Part shown: in pieces, positions 6,075-13,638 of the stretch
Layout: every line of letters begins with the position of its first letter
Position numbering within the stretch: the first letter of the stretch is position 1
Notes under the pieces: generated by a model
What the model saw: the letters and a program-made list of their open reading frames with translations, nothing else
Told to the model about the DNA's origin: nothing
Database searches by the model: none
NCBI GenBank assembly: GCA_016180285.1
Contig: JACPBO010000006.1
Location: forward strand, 1 to 33,938
From: Candidatus Woesearchaeota archaeon
Lineage (GTDB): Archaea; Nanobdellota; Nanobdellia; Woesearchaeales; JACPBO01
DNA: 33,938 bases
Direction: 5' to 3'
Made by a program: the position numbers and the translations under genes

Positions 6075-6935
6075 TTATTCTTTCAGGTATTTGCTGTGCA
6101 CTTTCAAATACCTTCTGACAAAATAATTGAAAAAGCCATCTTCGCCTTTTTGCAGCGCCTTATAGTAGGATCTTCTCTTTTTATACTCGATTATGAGCAT
6201 AGGGCAGCCGTTATGCCATAAAATATAGTTCATTATAAGCCTGCCAATCCTTCCATTCCCATCTCCGAATGGGTGTATTTTCTCAAACTTATAATGCATT
6301 CTTGCCGCCAGCTCAACTGCATTCATTCCTTTATTCCTATTATAAAATTTAACAAAATCTCCCATTAAACGCCTTACATCCTGCCAGTCTGGAGCAAGGT
6401 AGGCAGCCACCCTGACAAGATAATCGCGAAATCTTCCTGCGATGTCCTGTTTTGTATCTTGAAATACGCCCTTGTGCCATTTCAGAATAAGCCGAATGGA
6501 AAATTTATCTCTTTTTTTAAGTATGCCCAAAAAAAGCTTTACATGCGATTCAGTTTCTTTTACCTCTCTCATCGGCTTATTCGGGGCTATTTTATGCTCT
6601 ACCAATTCACTTGTTTCCTCAAGCGTTATTGTTGAGCCTTCAATGGCATTTGTGTTGTATGTGAAAGCTATCGCAATCTGCTCCTCTGCCTTCTCTTTTA
6701 TTGACTCAGGGTATCTTTGCCATTCTTTCTGAAACCCCTTTTTTATTTTTTCAAAAAGCCCGAACAGGCCGCTCTCATAGCACTCTTCGAGAAAAGCCTT
6801 CTTTAGATTTTCTATGTTTTCAGGTATTGCTTTGCCAAGATATTTTTCTTTTGTCACTACCCTGCCTTTTCTCCTGAAGGAATGCTGCAGATAATAGTAT
6901 TCTTTATTGCCGGTTCTCCGCTTTAACACTCTCAT
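6075..6935 (-). CDS. Fic-family AMP-transferase
   Basis: The protein carries the complete Fic motif HPFGDGNGRIGR, matching HxFx(D/E)GNGRxxR, so it should be catalytically competent; Fic enzymes transfer AMP or related groups to hydroxyl side chains of target proteins. Upstream lies the autoinhibitory helix motif (S/T)xxxE(G/N) as TNAIEG, marking the class with the inhibitory helix N-terminal to the Fic core. A Fic-associated N-terminal region with YNTNAIEGSTITLEET is present. ATG 6935 is preferred over ATG 6950 because the TATA box (about 6960) is then 25 nt away and gives a leaderless start; the longer form would begin inside the promoter. No antitoxin gene is adjacent, consistent with built-in inhibition. 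Confidence 0.87.
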   Translation of the reverse strand: MRVLKRRTGNKEYYYLQHSFRRKGRVVTKEKYLGKAIPENIENLKKAFLEECYESGLFGLFEKIKKGFQKEWQRYPESIKEKAEEQIAIAFTYNTNAIEGSTITLEETSELVEHKIAPNKPMREVKETESHVKLFLGILKKRDKFSIRLILKWHKGVFQDTKQDIAGRFRDYLVRVAAYLAPDWQDVRRLMGDFVKFYNRNKGMNAVELAARMHYKFEKIHPFGDGNGRIGRLIMNYILWHNGCPMLIIEYKKRRSYYKALQKGEDGFFNYFVRRYLKVHSKYLKE

Positions 6936-6956
6936 ACAGATCATTACCATTACAAA

Positions 6957-6969
6957 CTATTTAAATTTT
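6957..6969. promoter_or_regulatory. shared bidirectional TATA region
   Basis: CTATTTAAATTTT is nearly symmetric and lies about 25 nt from ATG 6935 on the minus strand and from ATG 6995 on the plus strand, so it may serve both divergent genes. Confidence 0.5.
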
Positions 6970-6994
6970 TGCTTTTTGCGTGATTTGTAATGGT

Positions 6995-7162
6995 ATGTTT
7001 AAGAAGCCAGAAAGCAGCTATATATTGTATAAGACATCGATGGGAGAAGAAGATTACGAATTTATGGAAATTATTGAAGAATTAATGGATTCTTTGAACT
7101 CTATGTCTAGAGAAGAGTTATCATTCATCTCAAAAGATAAATTAAAAAACCTAAGAAAATAG
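6995..7162 (+). CDS. small acidic hypothetical protein, possibly frameshifted
   Basis: A 55-residue frame beginning MFKKPESSYILYKTS, rich in Glu/Asp with predicted helices (IIEELMDSLNSM). It has no family I recognise. Support for it being real is the TATA box about 25 nt before ATG 6995. Just before its stop at 7160, the -1 frame continues without break to TAA 7207-7209 with a similar helical character (KKIELLVEELNHLLKQIK). An A6 run at 7144-7149 lies at the junction. A one-base indel, or less likely -1 slippage, could therefore give a 70-residue protein. Confidence 0.45.
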   Translation: MFKKPESSYILYKTSMGEEDYEFMEIIEELMDSLNSMSREELSFISKDKLKNLRK

Positions 7163-7209
7163 AACTATTAGTCGAAGAATTAAATCATTTGTTAAAACAG
7201 ATCAAATAA

Positions 7210-7779
7210 TTATTTTCCAATACCGAGGATCAACACCGGTATATCAATATCAGCTATGCCTCTTTTCTCTAAGTCCCATACAAACTGTTCAAAATATGAA
7301 ACACCTGTTGACATCATATTTGCCAATTCTTTAATTGGTACAATTTCAACTCCAACATCAATAATATTCAATTTATTGAATATTGTCATTTTTGCACAAA
7401 CATTATAGACCATGAACGAATACTTGCCAAATTGCACTTCCACCCCTAATCTATTTTTTACAAAGTCCATATCCCTATATGGTGGATTTTTTGGACTTTT
7501 GGTAGTATAACCTTCAACATAAAATTTTTTAGGGTAATCACATGTTATCTTATGATTTTTCCATCCAAGTTTTGAGAACTCGTCTTTAAATGCCTTATTA
7601 AGTTCTACAGGACTATACAGCATCTCGCCGGGCATTGTTTTCTCTTTACTTTCTTTGGTCAAATAGTTTTCAGCATTAATTTTGGAAATTACCTCCTTAA
7701 TCTCTTTTAGTTCCTTTGAATATTTCTTATTAATTATTTCTTCTCCATTTTTAAAAGAATAAATTCCTAATATTTTCAT
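7210..7779 (-). CDS. BglII/BstYI-family type II restriction endonuclease
   Basis: About 189 residues. The active-site pattern D-x8-E-x-Q of BglII (D84, E93, Q95) is reproduced exactly as D105, E114 and Q116 in DFVKNRLGVEVQFGKYSFM. The downstream ISTGVSYFEQF-like segment (MMSTGVSYFEQFVWDLEKRG) and DIDIPVLILGIG end also fit this family. BglII cuts A^GATCT and BstYI cuts R^GATCY; this enzyme should recognise a related GATC-centred palindrome. ATG 7779 is chosen over ATG 7800 because GGAGGG (7785-7790) lies 6 nt upstream as a ribosome-binding site and ATG overlaps the methyltransferase stop. The methyltransferase is translated first, which protects the host. Confidence 0.85.
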   Translation of the reverse strand: MKILGIYSFKNGEEIINKKYSKELKEIKEVISKINAENYLTKESKEKTMPGEMLYSPVELNKAFKDEFSKLGWKNHKITCDYPKKFYVEGYTTKSPKNPPYRDMDFVKNRLGVEVQFGKYSFMVYNVCAKMTIFNKLNIIDVGVEIVPIKELANMMSTGVSYFEQFVWDLEKRGIADIDIPVLILGIGK

Positions 7780-8744
7780 ACTAATCCCTCCACTATCCAT
7801 TCTTTTGGAATTTGAGATACTTTTTCCTTTCCGTTAGGTTGATAAACGGGTTTACCAAGGGGCCTCTTTCTTAAGTTCCCTTCATAAAGTTCATTAATTC
7901 TACTAATGCCTATGTCTATATATTCTTTTTCCTTTTCAACTCCTGCAGCTTTTCTATCATGTATCAATGCGGCCAGAAGTGCACTACTCACACCCGCATA
8001 AGGATCGAAAACCCAATCCTCTTTATTAGTTAAAGCTAGTATGCATCTCTCGACAAGTTCTATTGGGAATTGACAAGGATGAATCGTTTTTTCAGGATGT
8101 TGTGCTTTGACATTCGGGATATCCCAAAGTAGTTCTTCCCAGTCATTTTTTAACGCTTCCCAAAAATCTGAAGGATTCTTTCCAAGAGGATTACCAGAAG
8201 GTTTTCCCTTGTTTATTCCTTTCCAGTTTCGTTTTCCAGGATATTTTGATGGAACCCTTATATCATCTAAGTTAAAAGTATATTTATTTGATTTTGTAAA
8301 CCAGAGGATTGATTCATATCTACCGGACAATCTCCTATGTGCGTGTAACCCATGACCAAAGTGCCATATTATTCGATTTCGTAATTTTAGACCATTATCT
8401 TTGAATAAGCCATAATAATATATGTCCAGTGGAAACACTTCTCCATTTTCAACATAATTTCCAACTTCCCAACATATACTTCCATCATTTTTCAAAACTC
8501 TCACTAGCTCCTTAATAATATTCTCTTGGACTTGGAGATATTTCATTAATTCCGTTCTTTGTTCGTACACTTTTCCAATATTATAGGGAGGAGAACTTAT
8601 TATTAACTTGAACGTATTATCAGGAATAGTTTTTAAGAATTCAAGCGTATCTCCATGATGTAATACTATCTTTTCTGAATCTAAAAATAGTTTAGATATT
8701 TTAGGATGGCTATTTTGTTCTTCTATTAATCTTGACTGCACCAT
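7776..8744 (-). CDS. type II DNA methyltransferase (beta class, probably m4C)
   Basis: About 322 residues. Catalytic motif IV SPPYN (residues 51-55) comes before the AdoMet-binding motif I FDPYAGVSS (about 246-254), the order of beta-class methyltransferases. SPPY is typical of N4-cytosine methylases, and the known BglII-type partners are m4C enzymes, but m6A cannot be excluded. Between the motifs lies a target-recognition stretch including WHFGHGLHAHRRLSGRYESILWF. The ATG at 8744 is preferred over GTG 8753 because AGGTG lies about 7 nt upstream. The stop overlaps the endonuclease start, making a compact two-gene modification-restriction operon without a controller gene. It protects against the neighbouring endonuclease. 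Confidence 0.87.
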   Translation of the reverse strand: MVQSRLIEEQNSHPKISKLFLDSEKIVLHHGDTLEFLKTIPDNTFKLIISSPPYNIGKVYEQRTELMKYLQVQENIIKELVRVLKNDGSICWEVGNYVENGEVFPLDIYYYGLFKDNGLKLRNRIIWHFGHGLHAHRRLSGRYESILWFTKSNKYTFNLDDIRVPSKYPGKRNWKGINKGKPSGNPLGKNPSDFWEALKNDWEELLWDIPNVKAQHPEKTIHPCQFPIELVERCILALTNKEDWVFDPYAGVSSALLAALIHDRKAAGVEKEKEYIDIGISRINELYEGNLRKRPLGKPVYQPNGKEKVSQIPKEWIVEGLV

Positions 8745-8861
8745 TTTATACACCTACTATTCTAGTTTATTACATTTAATATAAAAAAGTTCCTATTATT
8801 TTCTTTTTGCTCCACTATGTAATGTAAAAGAGCTTAACATTGATCGCATACATTAACATAC

Positions 8862-9974
8862 TCATATCTCCACCACAACCTCCCCTTTTGCTTCATTGAT
8901 CTCTTTTATGATCTTGTTCCCTTTGGCCTTTTCCATGATCTCTTTCCAGGAATACTTTTCCCTTGCCTTGATCATTGCTTCAAGGATATCTTTCACCTTT
9001 TGGTAATTCTCATAAATGAACTCGCCTTTTTTCTGGTTTTCCTCAGCCTCTTTTTCAAGCTCTTTGACCTGCTCTTCCTGCTTCTGTATTAAAGTATTCA
9101 ATTTTTCCATTTCCCTGCTCTTTTTTGACGGCTTTATGGACTCTGTAATGAGGCCTTTTGTTATAACAGAGTCAATTGCTTCATTAAAGGCATTAACTTG
9201 CTTATGCTCGAAATCCCTGTATTTTTCAAGGTCAAAAGGAACAATGTCAACAGGCATATCATCTTTATAGATTATTCTTGGCTCTGATTTTCTGGAAAAT
9301 AGCTTCTTAAAATTTGAAAATAGCGCTTTCATCTCATTTTCACTTAATTCTTTCTTGTTTTTATCAATTTTAGACAATATGAGGATCTCTTCAGAAAACA
9401 AGCCGCCCAAGCCAATGTCTGCTGCAAGCGTTTTGACAATGTCTTTCTCAGATTTTTTAACAATCTCTTTAAAACTTTCAAAGCTCAAATCAAAAAAATC
9501 CTTTATATTCTTTGGAAATTCGTATTTCACGCCGTGCTTCAAGACCCTGTCTTTAAACTCCCGGTTTTCAAGGACAGAGAGAATATTGTAATTTTCATCG
9601 CAGATTATTATATTTCCTTTGCTGAACAGTTCAACAATCAAGATTATTTTTCCTTCCTTTGCTTCAAACATAAATTCCAGAATCCTTTCTGAATTCTTCT
9701 GTTTTATCACCTTTAACTTGGCGTTTTCAAGCCTTTTTCTTAAGAACTGGCAGAATCCGCTTATCTTCTCAGGATTTTCTTTTTTCTCATCAGTCAGGTA
9801 AATGAAATGCGGCAGCAAAATCCTTAATATCTTCCTTCCAAGCGATGGAACATGGAACTGCAGTATTACTTCATTGCTGTCAGGATGGTAGATCTGGTCT
9901 ATTCTGCCATTTATTAAAACATCAAACTCTTCAGCCAGATAATGCAGCTCCAAGGCAGATAATTCTGTTTTCAT
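8862..9974 (-). CDS. rqcH: RqcH/NEMF-like (NFACT) protein lacking the C-terminal half
   Basis: 370 residues where archaeal RqcH proteins usually have roughly 600-700. Present: the NFACT-N domain (1-180; LHYLAEEFDVLINGRIDQIY, then GFCQFLRKRLENAKL), an HhH-like region (ADIGLGGLFSEEI, about 185-200), and the first arm of the coiled coil (about 290-335). The protein stops at KGEVVVEI, before the second coiled-coil arm and the NFACT-R domain. The DR pair implicated in tRNA-Ala binding in bacterial RqcH appears as E96-R97. The 117 nt to the methyltransferase start contain no NFACT-R remnant that I can see. The family binds obstructed 60S/50S subunits and adds C-terminal alanine tails; this form may bind but lack full function. 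Confidence 0.8.
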   Translation of the reverse strand: MKTELSALELHYLAEEFDVLINGRIDQIYHPDSNEVILQFHVPSLGRKILRILLPHFIYLTDEKKENPEKISGFCQFLRKRLENAKLKVIKQKNSERILEFMFEAKEGKIILIVELFSKGNIIICDENYNILSVLENREFKDRVLKHGVKYEFPKNIKDFFDLSFESFKEIVKKSEKDIVKTLAADIGLGGLFSEEILILSKIDKNKKELSENEMKALFSNFKKLFSRKSEPRIIYKDDMPVDIVPFDLEKYRDFEHKQVNAFNEAIDSVITKGLITESIKPSKKSREMEKLNTLIQKQEEQVKELEKEAEENQKKGEFIYENYQKVKDILEAMIKAREKYSWKEIMEKAKGNKIIKEINEAKGEVVVEI

Positions 9975-10028
9975 GGTTTTTTATACACCTATGTGCGCTT
10001 AAGCTCTTTTATTAGTTCTATTTTTCTC

Positions 10029-10080
10029 ACTTTCAAATCACCATAGTTATCATTTATGATAACCATATACTATTGAAAGT
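10029..10080. repeat. nested palindrome in the 9975-10214 intergenic region
   Basis: The outer arms ACTTTCAA (10029-10036) and TTGAAAGT (10073-10080) enclose a perfect 18-nt palindrome GTTATCATTTATGATAAC (10046-10063). The arms are symmetrically spaced (9 nt on each side). It lies upstream of both divergent genes. It could be an operator, an attachment site or a terminator-like hairpin. The rest of the region holds TATA-like AT-rich sequence, including CTTTTTATAGTAA about 25-30 nt before ATG 10215. Confidence 0.6.
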
Positions 10081-10214
10081 ATATAAATCTCTTTCGGTTT
10101 GTTCTAAAAGTGACCAGAGTAAATTATCAAATCAGGTATTATGCAGGTTAAAATTTTTACTATTAAAATATATGTTTTATCTTTTTATAGTAATAAAATC
10201 GTAAGATTTAAATA

Positions 10215-10814
10215 ATGCATGAGGATTTTATATTTTGTGATGATAGGGTGTTAGATGAACTCAATAAGCTTGCAGAATATACTAAATATGTTAGTGACGC
10301 ATATAGTCGAATTTGTGAACTTCTAGATACTGAATCTCGCTGGTTAAGAGAAGATACGCGCAAAAAATATCGAAGTGAATTTTTAACAAATGATCTTAGC
10401 TTCTTAAACAATGTTTTAGACATAATCCCGCGAAATAAAAAAAGTGATGTTTCTGACATTGTATTGTCTTTGTTTGAAAAATCACTTGATATTGCAGAAA
10501 AATCTGAAATGTTAGCAATCAACAATGAAAAAAAGGGAAGTGGTTCTGCATTAATAGCTGCTTGGAAAATACTCCCTGGAGAAGAGGATCTATACCTCGT
10601 TATTCGATCTGAGGGCAGTTACATTAATAATTGCTTTTATGGTGGACGAAATCCAACTACATACTTGGTTAAAGGAGCTATTGAAGCATATTTTGATGAA
10701 ATGGAAGATACCGAGGTAGTTAATCAACAAATTTCATTAAAGGAGTTTGGAAAAAAGCATAAGGAATTGCATAGGGCTGAAACTGAAAAAATTGAAAACA
10801 ACAAGAAAAAATAA
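10215..10814 (+). CDS. hypothetical protein, mostly helical
   Basis: 199 residues, not recognised. The N-terminal 115 residues are mostly helical with many charged residues (HEDFIFCDD, LDELNKLAEYTKYVSDAY). A central part (about 115-150) reads as beta strands: ALIAAWKILPGEEDLYLVIRS, GSYINNCFYGG. The C-terminus is a highly charged tail. A TATA-like CTTTTTATAG lies about 28 nt before ATG 10215, which favours this frame over the shorter opposite-strand frame beneath it. No signal peptide or membrane segment. It is flanked by intergenic palindromes and separates the RqcH/RM block from the UDP-GlcNAc operon, so it may be an accessory gene. Confidence 0.55.
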   Translation: MHEDFIFCDDRVLDELNKLAEYTKYVSDAYSRICELLDTESRWLREDTRKKYRSEFLTNDLSFLNNVLDIIPRNKKSDVSDIVLSLFEKSLDIAEKSEMLAINNEKKGSGSALIAAWKILPGEEDLYLVIRSEGSYINNCFYGGRNPTTYLVKGAIEAYFDEMEDTEVVNQQISLKEFGKKHKELHRAETEKIENNKKK

Positions 10815-10852
10815 GATGAAGTAGCTTATGCAAGACCATTATTAATCAACTA

Positions 10853-11839
10853 TTAACTCAATTCCATTATTATCTTCGCCAGCCTTTTGCTGTCGTGCCT
10901 CAGCAGATCACTTTTCTCCCAGAGTATTCTTTTCTTATCTGTTTTCTCGATTAGGTTTGCAAGAATGGGCGTTGCCTTTAATTTTTTGATTTCCTCAAGG
11001 TCATTCTCAACCATGAATGCATTTTCTTCGGCGTACAGGTCAAGAAGATCTTTAGAAGGAACGCCGTTATTCAGTACAGCATAATTCAGAACACTCTCGC
11101 CAAGGTATTTTATGATTGTTTTTATATGGTCGGATGCCTTAAAGCTGTCAGACTGGAATGGCTGGGTCATTATGTTGCAGATGTATATTTTTTTGGCTTT
11201 TGCTTTTTTAATCGCTTCTCGTATCCCATTTATTAGAAGATTTGTTACAATGCTTACATAAACGCTTCCTGGGCCTATAACAATCAAATCCGCCTCTTCA
11301 ATCGCCCTGACAGCCCCAGTATTTGCATTTATTCTGTCAGGCTTTAAAAAAACCCTTTTTATTTTTGCATCATTGTCTGTCTTTTGCTGCCTTCTTGTTA
11401 TATCGTCTTCCTGCTCTAAAATAGTTCCGTCTCCCAATTCAGCGCATATATGCACATCTTCAAGAGTCGATGGCAGAACTTTGCCCTTAATTTTCAATAT
11501 TTTGCTGGCTTCTTTTACTGCCTCTTCAAAACTGCCGGTTAATTTGCTCAATGCGGCTATGAACAAATTGCCAAAGCTGTGGCCTTCCAAGCACCCATTT
11601 TCAAAACGATACTGAAACAAGTCCTGCAGCAGTTTCTCTGACTCTGACAATGCAATCAAACAATTCCTTATGTCGCCTGGAGGCAGCACATTATAGTCTT
11701 TCCTTAAAGCGCCTGAGCTCCTGCCTGAGTCTGTCACAGTCACGATCGCTGTCAGTTCGCAATTATAGCTCTTCAAACCCTCAAGCACCATTGGCAGGCC
11801 TGTGCCGCCGCCTATCGCAACTATCTTTTTAGTTTTCAT
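10853..11839 (-). CDS. glmR: GlmR/YvcK-type UDP-GlcNAc-binding regulator (CofD-like fold)
   Basis: 328 residues, full length for the YvcK (gluconeogenesis factor) family. Diagnostic stretches: GGGTGLPMVLEGLK at the N-terminus, TVTDSGRSSGALR then PPGDIRNCL, HSFGNLFIAAL, and GPGSVYVSIVTNLLI. In Bacillus subtilis this protein (GlmR) binds UDP-GlcNAc and stimulates GlmS when UDP-GlcNAc is low, directing carbon to the cell envelope. Here its ATG overlaps the glmS stop by one base (TAATG), so it is the third gene of glmU-glmS-glmR. The operon position makes the GlmS-regulating role a good inference for this archaeon; binding itself is not shown by sequence alone. Confidence 0.88.
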   Translation of the reverse strand: MKTKKIVAIGGGTGLPMVLEGLKSYNCELTAIVTVTDSGRSSGALRKDYNVLPPGDIRNCLIALSESEKLLQDLFQYRFENGCLEGHSFGNLFIAALSKLTGSFEEAVKEASKILKIKGKVLPSTLEDVHICAELGDGTILEQEDDITRRQQKTDNDAKIKRVFLKPDRINANTGAVRAIEEADLIVIGPGSVYVSIVTNLLINGIREAIKKAKAKKIYICNIMTQPFQSDSFKASDHIKTIIKYLGESVLNYAVLNNGVPSKDLLDLYAEENAFMVENDLEEIKKLKATPILANLIEKTDKKRILWEKSDLLRHDSKRLAKIIMELS

Positions 11840-13638
11840 TATTCCACTGTCACGCTTTTTGCCAGATTCCTCGGCTTGTCAATATCGCACCCCCTTATGT
11901 CTGCAATATAATATGCAAATAATTGCAGAGGAACAACATTCAATATCGGCTGCAATAATGCATTTGTTGAAGGGACTTCAATAAAATAGTCTGCAAGCTG
12001 CTTTGCCTCTTTTCCATCATTGCCGGTTATGGCTATAACAATGCCGCCTCTTGCCTTAACCTCCTCGATGTTTGATATTATCTTGGCATACGTATTGTCT
12101 TTTACAGCTATAAAAACAGCAGGCATGTTATTGTCAATCAGCGCTATCGGGCCGTGCTTCATCTCAGCTGCGCTCTGGCCTTCAGCATGGATATATGATA
12201 TTTCCTTCAGCTTCAATGCGCCTTCCATGGCGATAGGGTAATTTGCGCCTCTGCCAAGGTAAAGGAAATTATTCTTACAGCAATATTTCAATGCGCATTT
12301 TTTAATATCCTCATCGTCTAATATTTCTTTCATCATCAACGGGATTTTTTTCAGCTCTTCTGTTTTTTCCTTTAAATTTTCATTATTAATCAGGGCCAAT
12401 TTTTCAGAAAAATACAATGCCAATAAATAAAGAACAGTTAGCTGCGATGTGAACGCTTTTGTCGATGCAACGCCTATCTCCGGCCCTGCTCGCGTGTATA
12501 CCGCAATGTCAGATTCCCTTGCTATGGTTGATCCGACAACATTAACTATTGACAGGACAAAAGCCTTTTTTGATTTAGCTTCTCTTACTGCTCCAAGAGT
12601 GTCTGCTGTTTCCCCGCTCTGCGTTATCGCAATGACCAGTGTTTTTTCATCTATTATTGGATCTCTATACCTGAACTCAGAGGCATACTCAGTTTCAACA
12701 GGAATTTTCACCAATTCTTCAAATAAATATTCGCCAACCATTCCCGCATAAAGCGCTGTTCCGCATGCTGTAATGACAATCCTGCTGAAATTCCCGATAT
12801 CAAAATCCCTTAATTCATCAAAAACTACAGAATCCTGCCTGATCCTGCCCCTGAAGTTGTCCTCGATTATGCCTGGCTGCTCGCATATTTCCTTCAGCAT
12901 GAAATGCTCGTAATTTCCCTTCTGAGCCTGCTCAACATCCCACTCAATAATATCTATTTTTTTATTTATTTCCTTATTCGTTACAAAGTTCGTTATTTTT
13001 ACAGCTTTTCCCAATACAGCCATTTCATCGTCTTCCATGAATATGGCTTTTTTTGTATGCTCTAAAAAAGCAGTAACATCTGATGCAGCAAATAACTCGC
13101 CATCTCCAAGCCCGATGACCAAAGGGGAGCCTTTTCTTGCGCATATTATCTCATTGCAGCCTTTATTCAGAACAGCAACTGCAAATGTTCCTTCAAGCCT
13201 TGCAAGCGATCTTCTGACTGCTTCCTCGAAACCATTGTTTTTTAATTCATCCTCAATTAAGTGAGGTATAACTTCTGTGTCTGTTTGCGAAACGAATTTG
13301 TGCTTTTCTTCTAAAATGGCTTTTAGCTCATTATAATTCTCTATAATGCCGTTGTGGACAACAGCAATTGTCTTATCGCAGGATAAATGCGGATGCGCAT
13401 TCCTTTCATTAACACCGCCATGCGTCGCCCATCTTGTTTGTGCTATTGCTGTGCTGCATTTATTTAATTCGCCTGAAAAATCCCCTATTTTTCCAACTTT
13501 CTTCACAACTTCTATTCCTGCGTCGGATAATAAGGCTATGCCCCATGAATCATAGCCCCTGTACTCTAATTTTTTTAGCCCATTAACCACAACAGAAGCA
13601 GCATTCCCATTTCCTATGTAAGCCATTATTCCGCACAT
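11839..13638 (-). CDS. glmS: glutamine-fructose-6-phosphate aminotransferase
   Basis: 599 residues, complete. The N-terminal class II amidotransferase domain starts with the nucleophile C2 (MCGIMAYIG) and has EYRGYDSWGIAL, RWATHGGVN and the CDKTIAVVHNGIIENY loop. Two SIS isomerase domains follow, with ITACGTALYAG, ITQSGETADTLGA, STKAFTSQ and a C-terminal PRNLAKSVTVE that closes the active site. It converts fructose-6-P and glutamine to glucosamine-6-P, the committed step to UDP-GlcNAc. Its ATG directly follows the glmU stop (TAAATG) with no gap. I see no glmS-ribozyme-like sequence upstream; control is more likely through the downstream GlmR. Confidence 0.96.
   Translation of the reverse strand: MCGIMAYIGNGNAASVVVNGLKKLEYRGYDSWGIALLSDAGIEVVKKVGKIGDFSGELNKCSTAIAQTRWATHGGVNERNAHPHLSCDKTIAVVHNGIIENYNELKAILEEKHKFVSQTDTEVIPHLIEDELKNNGFEEAVRRSLARLEGTFAVAVLNKGCNEIICARKGSPLVIGLGDGELFAASDVTAFLEHTKKAIFMEDDEMAVLGKAVKITNFVTNKEINKKIDIIEWDVEQAQKGNYEHFMLKEICEQPGIIEDNFRGRIRQDSVVFDELRDFDIGNFSRIVITACGTALYAGMVGEYLFEELVKIPVETEYASEFRYRDPIIDEKTLVIAITQSGETADTLGAVREAKSKKAFVLSIVNVVGSTIARESDIAVYTRAGPEIGVASTKAFTSQLTVLYLLALYFSEKLALINNENLKEKTEELKKIPLMMKEILDDEDIKKCALKYCCKNNFLYLGRGANYPIAMEGALKLKEISYIHAEGQSAAEMKHGPIALIDNNMPAVFIAVKDNTYAKIISNIEEVKARGGIVIAITGNDGKEAKQLADYFIEVPSTNALLQPILNVVPLQLFAYYIADIRGCDIDKPRNLAKSVTVE

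Noticed and set aside
10208-10525. Minus-strand 105-codon frame opposite the 10215 gene
   Set aside because: It lies wholly opposite a longer frame that has a correctly spaced TATA box and natural composition.
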